From the NCBI RefSeq assembly GCF_003674095.1, contig NZ_RDBF01000003.1, positions 124,001-188,000 on the forward strand: a stretch of DNA of 64,000 bases, written 5' to 3'. Below, in pieces: positions 9,296 through 18,946 of this stretch. The notes below the pieces were generated by a model, which had not been told where the DNA came from, did no database searches, and saw only the letters and a list, made by a program, of their open reading frames with translations. Numbering within the stretch: the first letter of the stretch is position 1; every line of letters starts with the position of its first letter. A program made the position numbers and the translations under genes. This DNA comes from Aeromicrobium phragmitis (GTDB taxonomy: Bacteria; Actinomycetota; Actinomycetes; Propionibacteriales; Nocardioidaceae).

Positions 9296-9649
9296 ATGGC
9301 AAGCATTCGCAAGGGTGACCAGGTCAAGGTCATCGCCGGCAAGGACAAGGGCGTCGAGGGCAAGGTCATCGAGGTCCTGTCCGACAGCGACCGCGTGATC
9401 GTCGAGGGCGTCAACCGCGTCAAGAAGCACCGCCGCGCCACGCAGGCCGGCGCCGAGGGCGGCATCATCACCGCCGAGGCGCCGATCCACGTGTCCAACG
9501 TGATGCTCGTGGTCGACGTCGACGGCGAGAAGACCACGACGCGCGTGGGCTACCGCCGCGACAAGGTCGAGAAGTCCCGTCCGGACGGGTCCACTTACGA
9601 GGCGGAGCGCAGCGTGCGCGTCGCCACCAAGACCGGAAAGGAGATCTGA
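9296..9649 (+). CDS. rplX: 50S ribosomal protein L24
   Basis: 117 residues from ATG 9296. The KOW motif [22 protein letters not shown] is at the N-terminus. [34 protein letters not shown] is family typical. It is one of the assembly initiators of the 50S subunit. The upstream in-frame extension lies inside rplN and is ignored. Confidence 0.98.
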   Translation: MASIRKGDQVKVIAGKDKGVEGKVIEVLSDSDRVIVEGVNRVKKHRRATQAGAEGGIITAEAPIHVSNVMLVVDVDGEKTTTRVGYRRDKVEKSRPDGSTYEAERSVRVATKTGKEI

Positions 9650-9654
9650 GCCTT

Positions 9655-10212
9655 ATGGCTACCACCACGGCTCCGCGCCTCAAGGGCAAGTACCGCGAGG
9701 AGATCGTTCCGGCGCTGCAGGATCAGTTCCAGTACGCCAACCGCATGCAGGTCCCGGGCCTGACCAAGATCGTCGTCAACATGGGCGTCGGCGAGGCAGC
9801 TCGCGACGGCAAGCTCATCGAGGGCGCGATCCGCGACCTCACCGCGATCACCGGTCAGAAGCCGCAGGTCACGCGGGCTCGCAAGTCCATCGCGCAGTTC
9901 AAGCTGCGTGAGGGCATGCCGATCGGCGCGCACGTCACGCTGCGCGGCGACCGCATGTGGGAGTTCCTCGACCGCCTGCTGACGCTGGCCCTGCCGCGTA
10001 TCCGCGACTTCCGCGGGCTCTCGGCCAAGCAGTTCGACGGCCGCGGCAACTACACGTTCGGCCTGACCGAGCAGGTCATGTTCCACGAGATCAACCAGGA
10101 CAAGGTCGATCGCCAGCGGGGCATGGACATCACGGTCGTCACCACGGCGACCAACGACGAAGAGGGCCGTGCCCTGCTCAAGCTGCTCGGCTTCCCGTAC
10201 AAGGAGAACTGA
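9655..10212 (+). CDS. rplE: 50S ribosomal protein L5
   Basis: 185 residues. The 5S rRNA-binding protein is recognised by [45 protein letters not shown] and [21 protein letters not shown]. It forms the central-protuberance bridge to S13. It lies 5 bases after rplX and 1 base before rpsN. Confidence 0.98.
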   Translation: MATTTAPRLKGKYREEIVPALQDQFQYANRMQVPGLTKIVVNMGVGEAARDGKLIEGAIRDLTAITGQKPQVTRARKSIAQFKLREGMPIGAHVTLRGDRMWEFLDRLLTLALPRIRDFRGLSAKQFDGRGNYTFGLTEQVMFHEINQDKVDRQRGMDITVVTTATNDEEGRALLKLLGFPYKEN

Positions 10213-10213
10213 C

Positions 10214-10399
10214 ATGGCAAAGACTGGCCTCAAGGTCAAGCAGAGCCGCAAGCCCAAGTTCGCGGTGCGCGGTTACACCCGTTGCCAGCGCTGTGGTCGT
10301 CCCCGCTCGGTGTACCGCAAGTTCGGCCTGTGCCGGATCTGCGTGCGCGAGATGGCACACCGCGGCGAGCTCCCGGGTATCACCAAGAGCTCCTGGTAA
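10214..10399 (+). CDS. rpsN: 30S ribosomal protein S14, zinc-binding (type Z)
   Basis: 61 residues from ATG 10214. Short S14 with a complete zinc ribbon: CQRC, 12 residues, CRIC. This C+ type is the usual vegetative form in actinobacteria; many also carry a zinc-independent paralogue elsewhere for zinc starvation, not in this window. An 84-base gap follows before rpsH. Confidence 0.97.
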   Translation: MAKTGLKVKQSRKPKFAVRGYTRCQRCGRPRSVYRKFGLCRICVREMAHRGELPGITKSSW

Positions 10400-10483
10400 T
10401 CACTCACCACTGACGCGACAGGTCCTCTCCCACCCGTTCGGGGACGAGATGCGAAACCGGCGCGAGAAACGGAAACACCACTC

Positions 10484-10891
10484 ATGACGATGACCGATCC
10501 GATCGCGGACATGCTCACGCGTGTGCGCAACGGAAACCAGGCGTACCACGACTCCGTGTCGATGCCGCACTCCAAGCTGAAGGTCGGCGTGGCCGAGATC
10601 CTCAAGCAGGAGGGCTACATCACCGACTTCGAGGTCAACGAGCCGCGCGAGGGCGAGGTCGGCAAGTCGCTGACCATCACGCTCAAGTACGGTCCGCACC
10701 GCGAGCGCTCGATCGCCGGCATCCGCCGCATCAGCAAGCCGGGTCTGCGCGTGTACGCCAAGTCGACCAACCTGCCCAAGGTGCTCGGCGGCCTCGGCGT
10801 GGCGATCATCTCGACCAGCCAGGGCCTGCTCACCGACCGTCAGGCCAACCAGAAGGGTGTGGGTGGGGAAGTCCTCGCCTACGTCTGGTGA
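10484..10891 (+). CDS. rpsH: 30S ribosomal protein S8
   Basis: 135 residues. The start is either ATG 10484 ([16 protein letters not shown]) or ATG 10490; the first is kept. The C-terminal block [35 protein letters not shown] is diagnostic. S8 binds 16S helix 21 and in E. coli represses the spc operon. The 84-base gap before it is the widest gap between rpsJ and rplO, but no clear promoter is visible there. Confidence 0.97.
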   Translation: MTMTDPIADMLTRVRNGNQAYHDSVSMPHSKLKVGVAEILKQEGYITDFEVNEPREGEVGKSLTITLKYGPHRERSIAGIRRISKPGLRVYAKSTNLPKVLGGLGVAIISTSQGLLTDRQANQKGVGGEVLAYVW

Positions 10892-10910
10892 GCAGGAGAG
10901 GAGACACAAC

Positions 10911-11453
10911 ATGTCGCGCATTGGCAAGCTCCCTGTTCCCGTCCCGTCCGGTGTGGACGTGACCATCGACGGTCAGACCGTCACGGTCAAGGGCCCCAAG
11001 GGCGAGCTCTCGCACACCGTCGCCGAGCCCATCACGGTCACCAAGGCCGAGGACGGCTCGCTCGCGGTCGAGCGCCCCAACGAGGAGCGCCGCAGCAAGG
11101 CCCTGCACGGGCTGAGCCGCACGCTCATCAACAACATGGTCATCGGTGTGACGCAGGGCTATGAGAAGAAGCTCGAGATCGTCGGCGTCGGCTACCGCGT
11201 GCTCTCCAAGGGCCCCGCGGAGATCGAGTTGAACCTCGGCTTCAGCCACCCGGTGCCGTTCACGGCGCCCGAGGGCATCACGTTCACGGTCGAGTCGCCG
11301 ACCAAGCTCACGGTGACCGGCATCGACAAGCAGATCGTCGGCGAGGTCGCAGCGAACATCCGCAAGATCCGCAAGCCCGAGCCGTACAAGGGCAAGGGCG
11401 TTCGTTACGCCGGCGAGCAGGTCCGCCGCAAGGTCGGAAAGGCTGGTAAGTAA
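10911..11453 (+). CDS. rplF: 50S ribosomal protein L6
   Basis: 180 residues from ATG 10911, with AGGAGAGGAGA upstream. [15 protein letters not shown] and the C-terminal signature [15 protein letters not shown] are family hallmarks. There are two similar alpha/beta domains. It sits near the sarcin-ricin loop where elongation factors dock. The upstream in-frame start at 10857 lies in rpsH and is rejected. Confidence 0.98.
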   Translation: MSRIGKLPVPVPSGVDVTIDGQTVTVKGPKGELSHTVAEPITVTKAEDGSLAVERPNEERRSKALHGLSRTLINNMVIGVTQGYEKKLEIVGVGYRVLSKGPAEIELNLGFSHPVPFTAPEGITFTVESPTKLTVTGIDKQIVGEVAANIRKIRKPEPYKGKGVRYAGEQVRRKVGKAGK

Positions 11454-11456
11454 GCC

Positions 11457-11840
11457 ATGGCAATCTCGATCAAGCACCGTAAGCACACGCAGGCCCGTCA
11501 GGCCTCGCGTCTGCGTCGGCAGCTGCGCGGTCGCAAGAGGCTTCAGGGTACGCCCGAGCGTCCCCGCCTCGTCATCACGCGGTCCAGCAAGCACATGGTC
11601 GCTCAGGTCGTCAACGACCTGGAGGGACGTACGCTGGCTTCGGCGTCGACGATGGAGGCCGACCTGCGCACGCTCGACGGCGACAAGACGGCCAAGGCCC
11701 GTCGGGTCGGCGAACTCGTGGCCGACCGTGCCAAGTCCGCGGGCATCTCCACCGTGGTGTTCGACCGCGCGGGCAACAAGTACGCCGGACGTGTCGCGGC
11801 GGTCGCCGAAGGCGCCCGCGAAGGCGGTCTGGAGTTCTGA
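11457..11840 (+). CDS. rplR: 50S ribosomal protein L18
   Basis: 127 residues. [35 protein letters not shown] matches L18, which wraps 5S rRNA with L5. The C-terminus [28 protein letters not shown] is typical. It lies 3 bases after rplF and 31 bases before rpsE. Confidence 0.97.
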   Translation: MAISIKHRKHTQARQASRLRRQLRGRKRLQGTPERPRLVITRSSKHMVAQVVNDLEGRTLASASTMEADLRTLDGDKTAKARRVGELVADRAKSAGISTVVFDRAGNKYAGRVAAVAEGAREGGLEF

Positions 11841-11871
11841 TGATCATCAACACCAACATGAGGAGTTCGGC

Positions 11872-12471
11872 ATGAGCACGCGCCGTCAGGGCAGCGGACG
11901 CGGTCGCGGCGACCGCGGCGCCGACAAGTCCAACTACATCGAGAAGGTCGTCACGATCAACCGTGTCGCCAAGGTGGTCAAGGGCGGCCGTCGCTTCAGC
12001 TTCACCGCCCTCGTGATCGTCGGCGACGGTGATGGTCAGGTCGGCATCGGCTACGGCAAGGCCAAGGAAGTTCCCACGGCCATCGCCAAGGGCGTCGAGG
12101 AGGCGAAGAAGAGCTTCTTCCGCGTCCCGCGCATCCAGGGCACCATCCCGCACCCGGTGCAGGGTGAGAAGGCGGCGGGCGTCGTCTTCCTGCGCCCCGC
12201 TTCGCCCGGTACCGGCGTCATCGCCGGTGGCCCGGTGCGCGCGGTCCTCGAGGCTGCGGGTGTCCAGGACATCTTGAGCAAGTCGCTCGGTTCGTCGAAC
12301 GCGATCAACATCGTGCACGCGACCGTCGACGCGCTCAAGCGGCTCGAGTCGCCCGAGGCCGTCGCGGCCCGCCGTGGCCTCGACGTCGAGGATGTCGCCC
12401 CGGCGGCGCTGCTGAAGGCCGACAAGGAGGAGCCCGCCGCGGCTCCCGCGCCCGCAGAGGTGGGTGCGTGA
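11872..12471 (+). CDS. rpsE: 30S ribosomal protein S5
   Basis: 199 residues from ATG 11872, with AGGAG upstream. The double-stranded RNA-binding domain begins at [20 protein letters not shown] and the C-terminal block runs to [21 protein letters not shown]. The loop where spectinomycin resistance arises is present ([13 protein letters not shown]). There is an Ala/Glu-rich tail. TGA shares one base with the rpmD ATG. Confidence 0.98.
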   Translation: MSTRRQGSGRGRGDRGADKSNYIEKVVTINRVAKVVKGGRRFSFTALVIVGDGDGQVGIGYGKAKEVPTAIAKGVEEAKKSFFRVPRIQGTIPHPVQGEKAAGVVFLRPASPGTGVIAGGPVRAVLEAAGVQDILSKSLGSSNAINIVHATVDALKRLESPEAVAARRGLDVEDVAPAALLKADKEEPAAAPAPAEVGA

Positions 12472-12653
12472 TGGCCAAGCTCGAAGTCACTCAGGTTCGT
12501 TCGGCGATCGGTCGCGAGCAGAACCAGCGCGCCACGTTGCGCTCGCTGGGTCTCAAGCGCATCGGTGACACGTCGATCGTCGAAGATCGTCCGGAGATCC
12601 GCGGCATGGTCAACACCATCCCGCATCTCGTGTCCGTCAAGGAGGTGGACTGA
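12471..12653 (+). CDS. rpmD: 50S ribosomal protein L30
   Basis: 60 residues from ATG 12471 ([19 protein letters not shown]). [29 protein letters not shown] is the family core. It is a small ferredoxin-like protein of the 50S, coupled to rpsE by the TGATG overlap. Confidence 0.97.
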   Translation: MAKLEVTQVRSAIGREQNQRATLRSLGLKRIGDTSIVEDRPEIRGMVNTIPHLVSVKEVD

Positions 12654-12654
12654 C

Positions 12655-13098
12655 ATGGCGCCGCTGAAGCTGCACCATCTGCGTCCCGCGCCCGGGGCCA
12701 AGACCGCCAAGACCCGTGTGGGTCGTGGTGAGGCCTCGAAGGGCAAGACCGCCGGTCGCGGCACCAAGGGCACCATGGCCCGCTACCAGGTGTCCGCGGC
12801 GTTCGAGGGCGGCCAGACGCCGATCCACATGCGTCTGCCCAAGCTGAAGGGCTTCAAGAACCCCTTCCGCGAGGAGTACCAGGTCGTCAACCTCGACCGG
12901 CTGGGCGAGCTGTTCCCCGAGGGCGGCGCCGTCGACGTCGACTCGCTCGTCGCGAAGGGCGCGGTCCGCAAGGGCCAGCCCGTGAAGGTGCTCGGCGGAG
13001 GTGAGATCTCGGTGGCGGTCCAGGTGAGCGCCCACAAGTTCTCGGCCTCGGCCAAGTCGAAGATCGAGGCGGCCGGCGGCTCCACCACCGAGCTGTGA
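12655..13098 (+). CDS. rplO: 50S ribosomal protein L15
   Basis: 147 residues from ATG 12655, one base after the rpmD stop. [36 protein letters not shown] is the glycine-rich rRNA-binding N-terminus; the C-terminus ends [20 protein letters not shown] late 50S assembly protein. A strong hairpin follows within 25 bases, separating it from secY. Confidence 0.97.
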   Translation: MAPLKLHHLRPAPGAKTAKTRVGRGEASKGKTAGRGTKGTMARYQVSAAFEGGQTPIHMRLPKLKGFKNPFREEYQVVNLDRLGELFPEGGAVDVDSLVAKGAVRKGQPVKVLGGGEISVAVQVSAHKFSASAKSKIEAAGGSTTEL

Positions 13099-13118
13099 GC
13101 TGGACGTCCATCTGATGA

Positions 13119-13152
13119 GCGGCGGGATGTGCCACTGGGCATGTCCCGCCGC
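13119..13152 (+). terminator. Hairpin between rplO and secY
   Basis: 15-bp stem (GCGGCGGGATGTGCC 13119-13133; partner 13138-13152) with two G-U pairs and a 4-base loop, 21 bases after the rplO stop. No T-run. It is likely to reduce, rather than abolish, read-through from the spc genes into secY. Confidence 0.6.
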
Positions 13153-13179
13153 TGTCGTCTCCTGTTAGAGTCACCCTCT

Positions 13180-13203
13180 GGGCCGAGGTGATCACCTCGG
13201 CCC
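13180..13203. promoter_or_regulatory. 24-bp perfect palindrome in the secY leader
   Basis: GGGCCGAGGTGA followed directly by its exact complement, centred 57 bases before the secY GTG. A TTAGAGT motif at about 13165-13171 could be a -10 box, putting the palindrome in the early leader. It may be a DNA operator or an RNA hairpin; the sequence alone does not decide. Confidence 0.5.
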
Positions 13204-13248
13204 GCTCATGAAACGGATCAGCACCTCGGTGCGCGAGGAGGAACCCCG

Positions 13249-14553
13249 GTGCTCAGCGCCTTCGTCAACGCGTTCAAGACGCCCGATCTGCGGCGCAAGC
13301 TCCTTTTCGTGCTGTTCATCATCGTGGTGTTCCGCTTCGGGTCGATGCTCCCCGCGCCGGGCATCAACGTTCCGAACGTGCAGCAATGCGTCGACCTGGC
13401 AGCTCAGAGCGAGCAGAGCAGCTTGTTCGCGCTCATCAACGTGTTCTCCGGCGGTGCCTTGCTGCAGCTGACCGTCTTCGCGCTCGGCATCATGCCCTTC
13501 ATCACCGCCAGCATCATCCTGCAGCTGCTGGTCGTCGTGATCCCCCGCCTCGAGGCCCTCAAGAAGGAGGGCCAGTCCGGGCAGGCCAAGATCACCCAGT
13601 ACACCCGGTACCTGACCGTCGGCCTGGCGATCCTGCAGGCCACGGGCATCGTGGCGCTCGCGCGTTCGGGTCAGCTGTTCGGCGGTGTCCAGTGCGGCGA
13701 TCTGCTCTACCGTCCCGACAGCATTCCCGCGTTCTTGCTCATCGTCACCACGATGGTCGCCGGCACCACCGTGATCATGTGGTTCGGCGAGCTGATCACC
13801 GACCGCGGCGTCGGCAACGGTATGTCGATCCTCATCTTCGCTCAGGTCGTCGCGACCTTCCCGAGCGCGATGTGGCAGATCCGGGTGCAGAACGGCTGGA
13901 CCACGTTCACCCTCGTGACCCTCGTCGGCCTGGTGATCGTCGCCGCGGTGATCTTCGTGGAGCAGGCTCAGCGTCGCGTTCCCGTGCAGTACGCCAAGCG
14001 GATGGTCGGACGGCGCATGTTCGGCGGGTCGTCGACGTACATCCCGATCAAGGTCAACCAGGCCGGCATCATCCCGGTCATCTTCGCCTCGAGCCTGCTG
14101 TACATCCCGGCGCTCGTCGCCAACTTCAACCCGGGCGAGTCGTGGTCGGGGTGGATTCAGGACCACTTCATCCAGGGTGATCACCCGTACTACATGATCA
14201 CCTTCTTGGCGCTCATCATCTTCTTCACCTACTTCTACGTCTCGATCACCTTCAACCCGGCCGAGATCGCCGACAACATGAAGAAGTACGGCGGCTTCAT
14301 CCCCGGGATCCGTGCCGGCAAGCCCACGGAGGACTACCTGTCGTACGTGCTCAGCCGCATCACCGCACCCGGTGCGACGTATCTGGGCATCGTCGCTCTC
14401 ATTCCGATGATCGCGATCGCGCTGCTCGGGGCCAGCCAGAACTTCCCGTTCGGTGGCACCTCGATCCTCATCATCGTCGGCGTCGGTCTGTCGACGGTGC
14501 AGCAGATCGAGAGCCAGCTCCAGCAGCGCAACTACGAAGGGTTCTTGAAGTAA
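13249..14553 (+). CDS. secY: Preprotein translocase subunit SecY
   Basis: 434 residues, GTG start with AGGAGG eight bases upstream. It is an integral membrane channel with ten transmembrane segments. Hallmarks include LGIMPFITASIILQLL, the plug region GGALLQLTVF, and the loop region FNPAEIADNMKKYGGFIPGIRAGKPTEDYL. It exports unfolded proteins with SecE/SecG and SecA. The stop TAA shares one base with the adk ATG. A leader of about 150 bases with two inverted repeats allows regulation separate from the ribosomal genes. Confidence 0.98.
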   Translation: MLSAFVNAFKTPDLRRKLLFVLFIIVVFRFGSMLPAPGINVPNVQQCVDLAAQSEQSSLFALINVFSGGALLQLTVFALGIMPFITASIILQLLVVVIPRLEALKKEGQSGQAKITQYTRYLTVGLAILQATGIVALARSGQLFGGVQCGDLLYRPDSIPAFLLIVTTMVAGTTVIMWFGELITDRGVGNGMSILIFAQVVATFPSAMWQIRVQNGWTTFTLVTLVGLVIVAAVIFVEQAQRRVPVQYAKRMVGRRMFGGSSTYIPIKVNQAGIIPVIFASSLLYIPALVANFNPGESWSGWIQDHFIQGDHPYYMITFLALIIFFTYFYVSITFNPAEIADNMKKYGGFIPGIRAGKPTEDYLSYVLSRITAPGATYLGIVALIPMIAIALLGASQNFPFGGTSILIIVGVGLSTVQQIESQLQQRNYEGFLK

Positions 14554-15119
14554 TGCGTCTTGTCATCATGGGTCCGCCGGGGGCGGGCAAGGGCACGCAG
14601 GCCGAGGGACTGGCTCGTCGCATCGGCGGTGCTCACATCTCGACGGGCGACATCTTCCGCTTCAACGTCTCCGAGCAGACCGAACTGGGCAAGACGGCCC
14701 AGCGCTACATGGACGCCGGCGAGTACGTGCCCGACGAGGTCACCAATGCGATGGTGCGCGACCGCCTGTCGCAGGACGATGCACGTGAGGCGTTCCTGCT
14801 CGACGGCTATCCGCGCACGACCGACCAGGTGAAGGAGCTCGACTCCATCCTGGCCGACCTCGGCACGAGCCTCGACGGGGTATTGGCGCTCACCGTCGAC
14901 AGCGAGGAGCTCATCGCGCGGCTGCTCAAACGTGCCGAGAGCAGCGGGCGAACCGACGACACCGAGGATGTCGTCCGGCACCGCCAGGAGGTGTACACGG
15001 CCGAGACCGCTCCGTTGCTGGACGTGTACCGCGAGCGCGGCCTGCTCATCGAGATCGACGGCATGGGAACGGTCGACGAGGTCGCGAGCCGGATCGACGC
15101 CGCGTTGCCGCGCGGCTGA
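14553..15119 (+). CDS. adk: Adenylate kinase
   Basis: 188 residues. It catalyses ATP + AMP to 2 ADP. P-loop GPPGAGKGTQ at residues 7-16; LDGYPRTTDQ is the family signature. It is the short type typical of actinobacteria, with a small lid and no zinc Cys set. Its ATG overlaps the secY stop. In most actinobacteria map follows directly; here a repeat element and an opposed alcohol dehydrogenase gene intervene. Confidence 0.98.
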   Translation: MRLVIMGPPGAGKGTQAEGLARRIGGAHISTGDIFRFNVSEQTELGKTAQRYMDAGEYVPDEVTNAMVRDRLSQDDAREAFLLDGYPRTTDQVKELDSILADLGTSLDGVLALTVDSEELIARLLKRAESSGRTDDTEDVVRHRQEVYTAETAPLLDVYRERGLLIEIDGMGTVDEVASRIDAALPRG

Positions 15120-15175
15120 CCCCACCCCCACCCCGAGGTTCCCGCGCAACGAGCACACCCGGCTGCGCGCACCAG

Positions 15176-15232
15176 CGAGTGGCGCAGATTCGTCGCGAGA
15201 TCACCGATCTCGTCGCTCATCTGCACCACTCG
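15176..15232. repeat. Inverted-repeat element, family A, copy 2
   Basis: Arms CGAGTGGCGCAGAT (15176-15189) and ATCTGCACCACTCG (15219-15232) match copy 1 at 2934-3011 except for one base. The interior is shorter and holds a second small palindrome (GAGAT, CACCG, ATCTC). It lies between the convergent adk and dehydrogenase genes and may act as a bidirectional terminator. Confidence 0.75.
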
Positions 15233-15283
15233 TCGCCGTTTTTTCCCCACTCGGCGCCGCGGGACGGGCCGGCGCGTCAGCGA

Positions 15284-16489
15284 CTAGGACAGGACGACCT
15301 TGGTCCAGCCGCTCTCGCGACGATCGAACGTCTCGTAGGCCTCGAGGACCGAGGGGATCGACTCGGTCTGAGTCAGCACGGTGGCCGGGTCGACGGCCCC
15401 GGTGCGGACGAGGTCGACGAGCTTGGGCAGGTATCTGCGGTGGTGGCAGTTGCCCATTTTCACGGTGAGGTTCTTGTTCATCGCCTGCCCGGTGGGGAAG
15501 GCCGTCATCTGCGGTGGGTAGACGCCGATGATCCCGATGCTGCCCGCCTTCGCCACGGCCTCCACCGCCCACTGCAGGGCCTGGCTCGGCGCGTCGCCCG
15601 CGACCCACGTGTCGCCGTCCGGGTTCTGCTCCGGGGCGACCTGGTCCCGTTCCTGCGCGAAGGCTGAGGCCTGCTGTTCGGCCTTCTCGGCGGCCGGCCC
15701 GCTCTTGGGTCGCTGCGCGTCGACGCCGACCGCTTCGACCACGCGGTCCACGCCGATCCCGCCCGTCAGCTCCTTGACGACCTCGACCGGATCCTCGGCA
15801 TTGAAGTTGATGATCTCCGCGCCGCGGCTTCGCGCCTGTTCCAGGCGGCTCGCCACCCCGTCGATGCACAGGACCCGCCCGGCGCCCTGTTGGAAGGCGC
15901 TGGTGATGGCGAACTGGCCCACCGGCCCGGCCCCGAGGACGAGAACCGTGTCACCGTCACCGATCTCGGCGAGGCGGCATCCGAACCACGCGGTGGGGTA
16001 GATGTCCGAGAGCATGATCGCCTCGTCGTCGGTCACGTTCTCGGGCAACCACACCGGTCCCACGTTCGCGAAGGGGATGCGGGCGAACTCCGCTTGGAGG
16101 CCGTCCACGGGCCCGGTGGTCTGCGGACCGCCGAAGAAGCACGTTCCGGCGCCCGGGCCGTTGGGGTTCGCGTTGTCGCACTGGGCGAAGTACCCGGCGC
16201 GACAGTACGAGCAGTAACCGCAGCCGACGGTCGACGGGATCACCACACGGTCGCCCGGACGCAGGTTCCGGACGTCGTCGCCGACCTCCCGCACGATGCC
16301 GACGGCCTCATGGCCGAGGATCGTGCCCTCGACCATGCCACTCATGGTCCCGCGGACGAAATGCAGGTCGGTGCCGCAGATCGCGCTCGCCGTGATCTCG
16401 ACGATCGCGTCGGTACGCTCCTGGATCGTCGGATCGGGAACGTCGTCGAGCCGGATGTCTCCGACTCCCTGCCAGACCACAGCCTTCAT
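15284..16489 (-). CDS. Zinc-dependent alcohol dehydrogenase (formaldehyde dehydrogenase-like)
   Basis: 401 residues, medium-chain dehydrogenase/reductase. The catalytic zinc ligands are in ASAICGTDLHF and GHEAVG. The structural zinc site has four Cys in CGYCSYCRAGYFAQC. The Rossmann motif is VLVLGAGPVGQFA. A hydrophilic insertion near residues 265-300 (SGPAAEKAEQQASAF...) resembles the glutathione-independent formaldehyde dehydrogenase-like subgroup. Substrate is unknown. GGAGG lies just before the ATG. It is opposed to its neighbours and interrupts the usual adk-map pair, so it is probably a later insertion. Confidence 0.85.
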   Translation of the reverse strand: MKAVVWQGVGDIRLDDVPDPTIQERTDAIVEITASAICGTDLHFVRGTMSGMVEGTILGHEAVGIVREVGDDVRNLRPGDRVVIPSTVGCGYCSYCRAGYFAQCDNANPNGPGAGTCFFGGPQTTGPVDGLQAEFARIPFANVGPVWLPENVTDDEAIMLSDIYPTAWFGCRLAEIGDGDTVLVLGAGPVGQFAITSAFQQGAGRVLCIDGVASRLEQARSRGAEIINFNAEDPVEVVKELTGGIGVDRVVEAVGVDAQRPKSGPAAEKAEQQASAFAQERDQVAPEQNPDGDTWVAGDAPSQALQWAVEAVAKAGSIGIIGVYPPQMTAFPTGQAMNKNLTVKMGNCHHRRYLPKLVDLVRTGAVDPATVLTQTESIPSVLEAYETFDRRESGWTKVVLS

Positions 16490-16582
16490 CGAGCAGCCTC
16501 CTTGGATCGGGTGTCAGTAGACTCGTGCCCGACATCTCGCGCCGCGACACGGGCGTGGGCGAAGGGTTGGGACGAGGTGGGC

Positions 16583-17398
16583 ATGTTCGGTAGGGGACGG
16601 ATCGAGACCAAGGGCGCCGACGAGATCGCGCTGATGCGCCAAGCGGGTCTCGTGGTGGCGCGGACCCTGCAGTCGCTGCGCGACGCCGTGGCGCCGGGCG
16701 TCTCGACCGGCGATCTCGACGCCTTCGCGCACGAGCGCATCCGCGAACAGGGCGCGACCTCCAACTTCCTCGGCTACCACGGTTTCACCGGGGTGATCTG
16801 CACGTCGGTCAACGACGAGGTCGTGCACGGGATCCCGGGTGACCGCATCCTCCGCGAAGGCGACCTCATCTCCATCGACTGCGGTGCCGTCATCGCCGGG
16901 TGGCACGGCGACGCGGCCATCACGGTCCCCGTTGGGGAGGTGGCTCCCGAGATCCTCGAGTTGTCGCGCGTGACGGAGGAGTCGCTGTGGCGCGGCATCG
17001 CTGCCATGGGAACCGGCAGCACGATCGGCGACATCTCGTGCGCCATCGAGTCCTACGTCGACGAACAGGGCGACTTCGGCATCGTCGAGGGTTTCACCGG
17101 GCACGGCATCGGCACCGCCATGCATCTGCCGCCCGACGTTCCCAACTACGGGCGCCCGGGGCGCGGTCCCAGGCTCGCGCCCGGGGTGACGCTCGCGATC
17201 GAGCCGATGATCACCCGGGGTACGTCGCGGACTCGCATCCTCGAGGATGAGTGGACGGCCGTCACCGTCGACGGCTCGTGGGCTTCGCACTGGGAGCACA
17301 CCGTGGCCCGCACCGAGACCGGCGTGTGGGTGCTCACCGCCGAGGACGGGGGAGCGGCCAGACTCGCCGAACTCGGGATCCCCTTCGGCGGCGCCTAG
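16583..17398 (+). CDS. map: Methionine aminopeptidase type I
   Basis: 271 residues from ATG 16583, with GAGGTG upstream; the longer in-frame region back to 15890 overlaps the opposed dehydrogenase and is rejected. It removes N-terminal Met from new proteins. The five metal ligands are recognisable: two Asp in ISIDCGAVIAGWHGDAA, His in GHGIGTAMH, Glu in IEPMIT and Glu in WEHTVA. A TAGACT box at 16518-16523 suggests its own promoter, which fits the break from adk. Confidence 0.97.
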   Translation: MFGRGRIETKGADEIALMRQAGLVVARTLQSLRDAVAPGVSTGDLDAFAHERIREQGATSNFLGYHGFTGVICTSVNDEVVHGIPGDRILREGDLISIDCGAVIAGWHGDAAITVPVGEVAPEILELSRVTEESLWRGIAAMGTGSTIGDISCAIESYVDEQGDFGIVEGFTGHGIGTAMHLPPDVPNYGRPGRGPRLAPGVTLAIEPMITRGTSRTRILEDEWTAVTVDGSWASHWEHTVARTETGVWVLTAEDGGAARLAELGIPFGGA

Positions 17399-17506
17399 CA
17401 CCCGGATGCGCGCCCGAATCGTCACCCGAGGCGCCTCGTGGGGATCGAAGTGCGCGCGCAGCTGGGTGCTCCGCCCCTATGCTGAGCCTGGTCTGAGGGA
17501 GGACTT

Positions 17507-18946
17507 ATGGCATCGGGAGTGCGTCGTCGGGCGTCGGTCGGAGCGGGGCTCGTCGGCGTGCTCGTCTTCGTGGAGTTCGTCAGCGGGTTCCTCCAAGGGT
17601 TCTACACGCCGCTCGCCAGCGATATTGCGCGGCACCTGCAGGTCAACGACGCGGACGTCAACTGGCTCGAGGCAGCACAACTCCTGGTGTCGGCGCTCGT
17701 GGTTCCGGCGCTGTCCAAGCTGGGCGACCTGTGGGGACACCAGCGGCTGCTGCTGTGGTCGGCCGTCGTGGTGGCCGTCGCCAACTGGGGCATCGCCTTC
17801 GCACCGTCGTTCTCGACGTATCTCGTCTTCTGGGCGCTGCAGGGCGTCTTCACCGTCTGGCTGCCGCTCGAGGTCGCGCTGATCTACCTGAGGAGCCGCG
17901 GCCTCCTCGATCGTCCGTCGGCCACCCGCCGCGCGACCGGCGTCATCGTCGCCGCTCTGCAGGCCGGCGCGATCGCCGGCGCGTTGGGCGCGGGTGCCGC
18001 GGCGAGCCTGTTCGGCGACCTGTGGATGATTCTCGCGATTCCGGCCGTCCTCAGCACGGCAGTGGTCGCGGTGATCCACTGGGGCGTCGAACGGGAGCAT
18101 GATCGCCAGGAGGGTGTCCTCGACGGACCGGGCCTCGCTCTGGTGAGCGTCAGCCTCGTGCTCGTCACCGGTGGTCTGTCCCTCGTGCGGATCGTGGGCG
18201 TCGGTTCGGCCTGGCCGTGGCTGGCGATCGTCGTCGGGGTGCTCGTGTTGGTCCCGTTCGCGCGGCACGAGCTCCGCACCACCGATCCGCTCATCGACCT
18301 GCGCGTCCTGCGACAGCCCGCGATGTGGCCCGTGCAGGCCACCGCCATGCTCTTCGGCGTCTCGGTCCTCGGCGCGCAGATCCCGCTGTCCACCTTCGCG
18401 CAGACCGACCCCGAGGAGTACGGTTTCGGCCTCGGGCTGAGCGCCTCCCAGGTCTCGCCCATCATCGGCGCCTACGTGCTCTCCTTGCTGGTGGGTGCTC
18501 TGGCGTTCGCTCGGATCTCCCAGCGGTTCACACCGCGGCTCTGCCTCATCGGCGCCGCCGTCCTCGTCGGGATCGGGTACGGCGCCCTCGTGCCCTTCCA
18601 CGGCAGCGTCGGCGAGCTCCTCGCCGGCATGATCATCGCGGGTCTCGGGTCGGGGGCACTCGTCGCGGCACTGCCGGCAGCAGCAGCCGCGGCCGCGCCG
18701 GAGAACCGTACGGGGGTCGCGACCGGGCTGACGAACACCACCAAGACGATCGGCGGGTCGTTCGCCTCCTGCGTCTTCGGCGTCGCCTTGGCCGCCGGTG
18801 CGAGCGGGACCGCGGCGTCGCTGTCGGGCTACTACACCGTGTGGGTCGTCTGCGCGGGCACGGCCTTCGTCGCCGCCGTGCTGCTGATGTTCGTCCCCCG
18901 GCTCGCTTTCGCCGACCCCGAGCCCTTCCAGGAGGTTGCCCCGTGA
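17507..18946 (+). CDS. MFS transporter, drug/proton antiporter (DHA2-like)
   Basis: 479 residues with about 14 hydrophobic segments, the size and layout of the QacA/EmrB group. LGDLWGHQRLLLWS is the loop after TM2 (motif A). GGAGGA lies six bases before ATG. Substrate unknown. A possible -10 (TATGCT 17478-17483) lies just upstream. It overlaps the M20 peptidase gene by 4 bases, so exporter and hydrolase are probably made together. Confidence 0.82.
   Translation: MASGVRRRASVGAGLVGVLVFVEFVSGFLQGFYTPLASDIARHLQVNDADVNWLEAAQLLVSALVVPALSKLGDLWGHQRLLLWSAVVVAVANWGIAFAPSFSTYLVFWALQGVFTVWLPLEVALIYLRSRGLLDRPSATRRATGVIVAALQAGAIAGALGAGAAASLFGDLWMILAIPAVLSTAVVAVIHWGVEREHDRQEGVLDGPGLALVSVSLVLVTGGLSLVRIVGVGSAWPWLAIVVGVLVLVPFARHELRTTDPLIDLRVLRQPAMWPVQATAMLFGVSVLGAQIPLSTFAQTDPEEYGFGLGLSASQVSPIIGAYVLSLLVGALAFARISQRFTPRLCLIGAAVLVGIGYGALVPFHGSVGELLAGMIIAGLGSGALVAALPAAAAAAAPENRTGVATGLTNTTKTIGGSFASCVFGVALAAGASGTAASLSGYYTVWVVCAGTAFVAAVLLMFVPRLAFADPEPFQEVAP

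Noticed and set aside
15890-16582. N-terminal extension of methionine aminopeptidase to 502 codons
   Set aside because: The extension is antisense to the alcohol dehydrogenase and lacks a domain; ATG 16583 has a ribosome-binding site and gives the family length.
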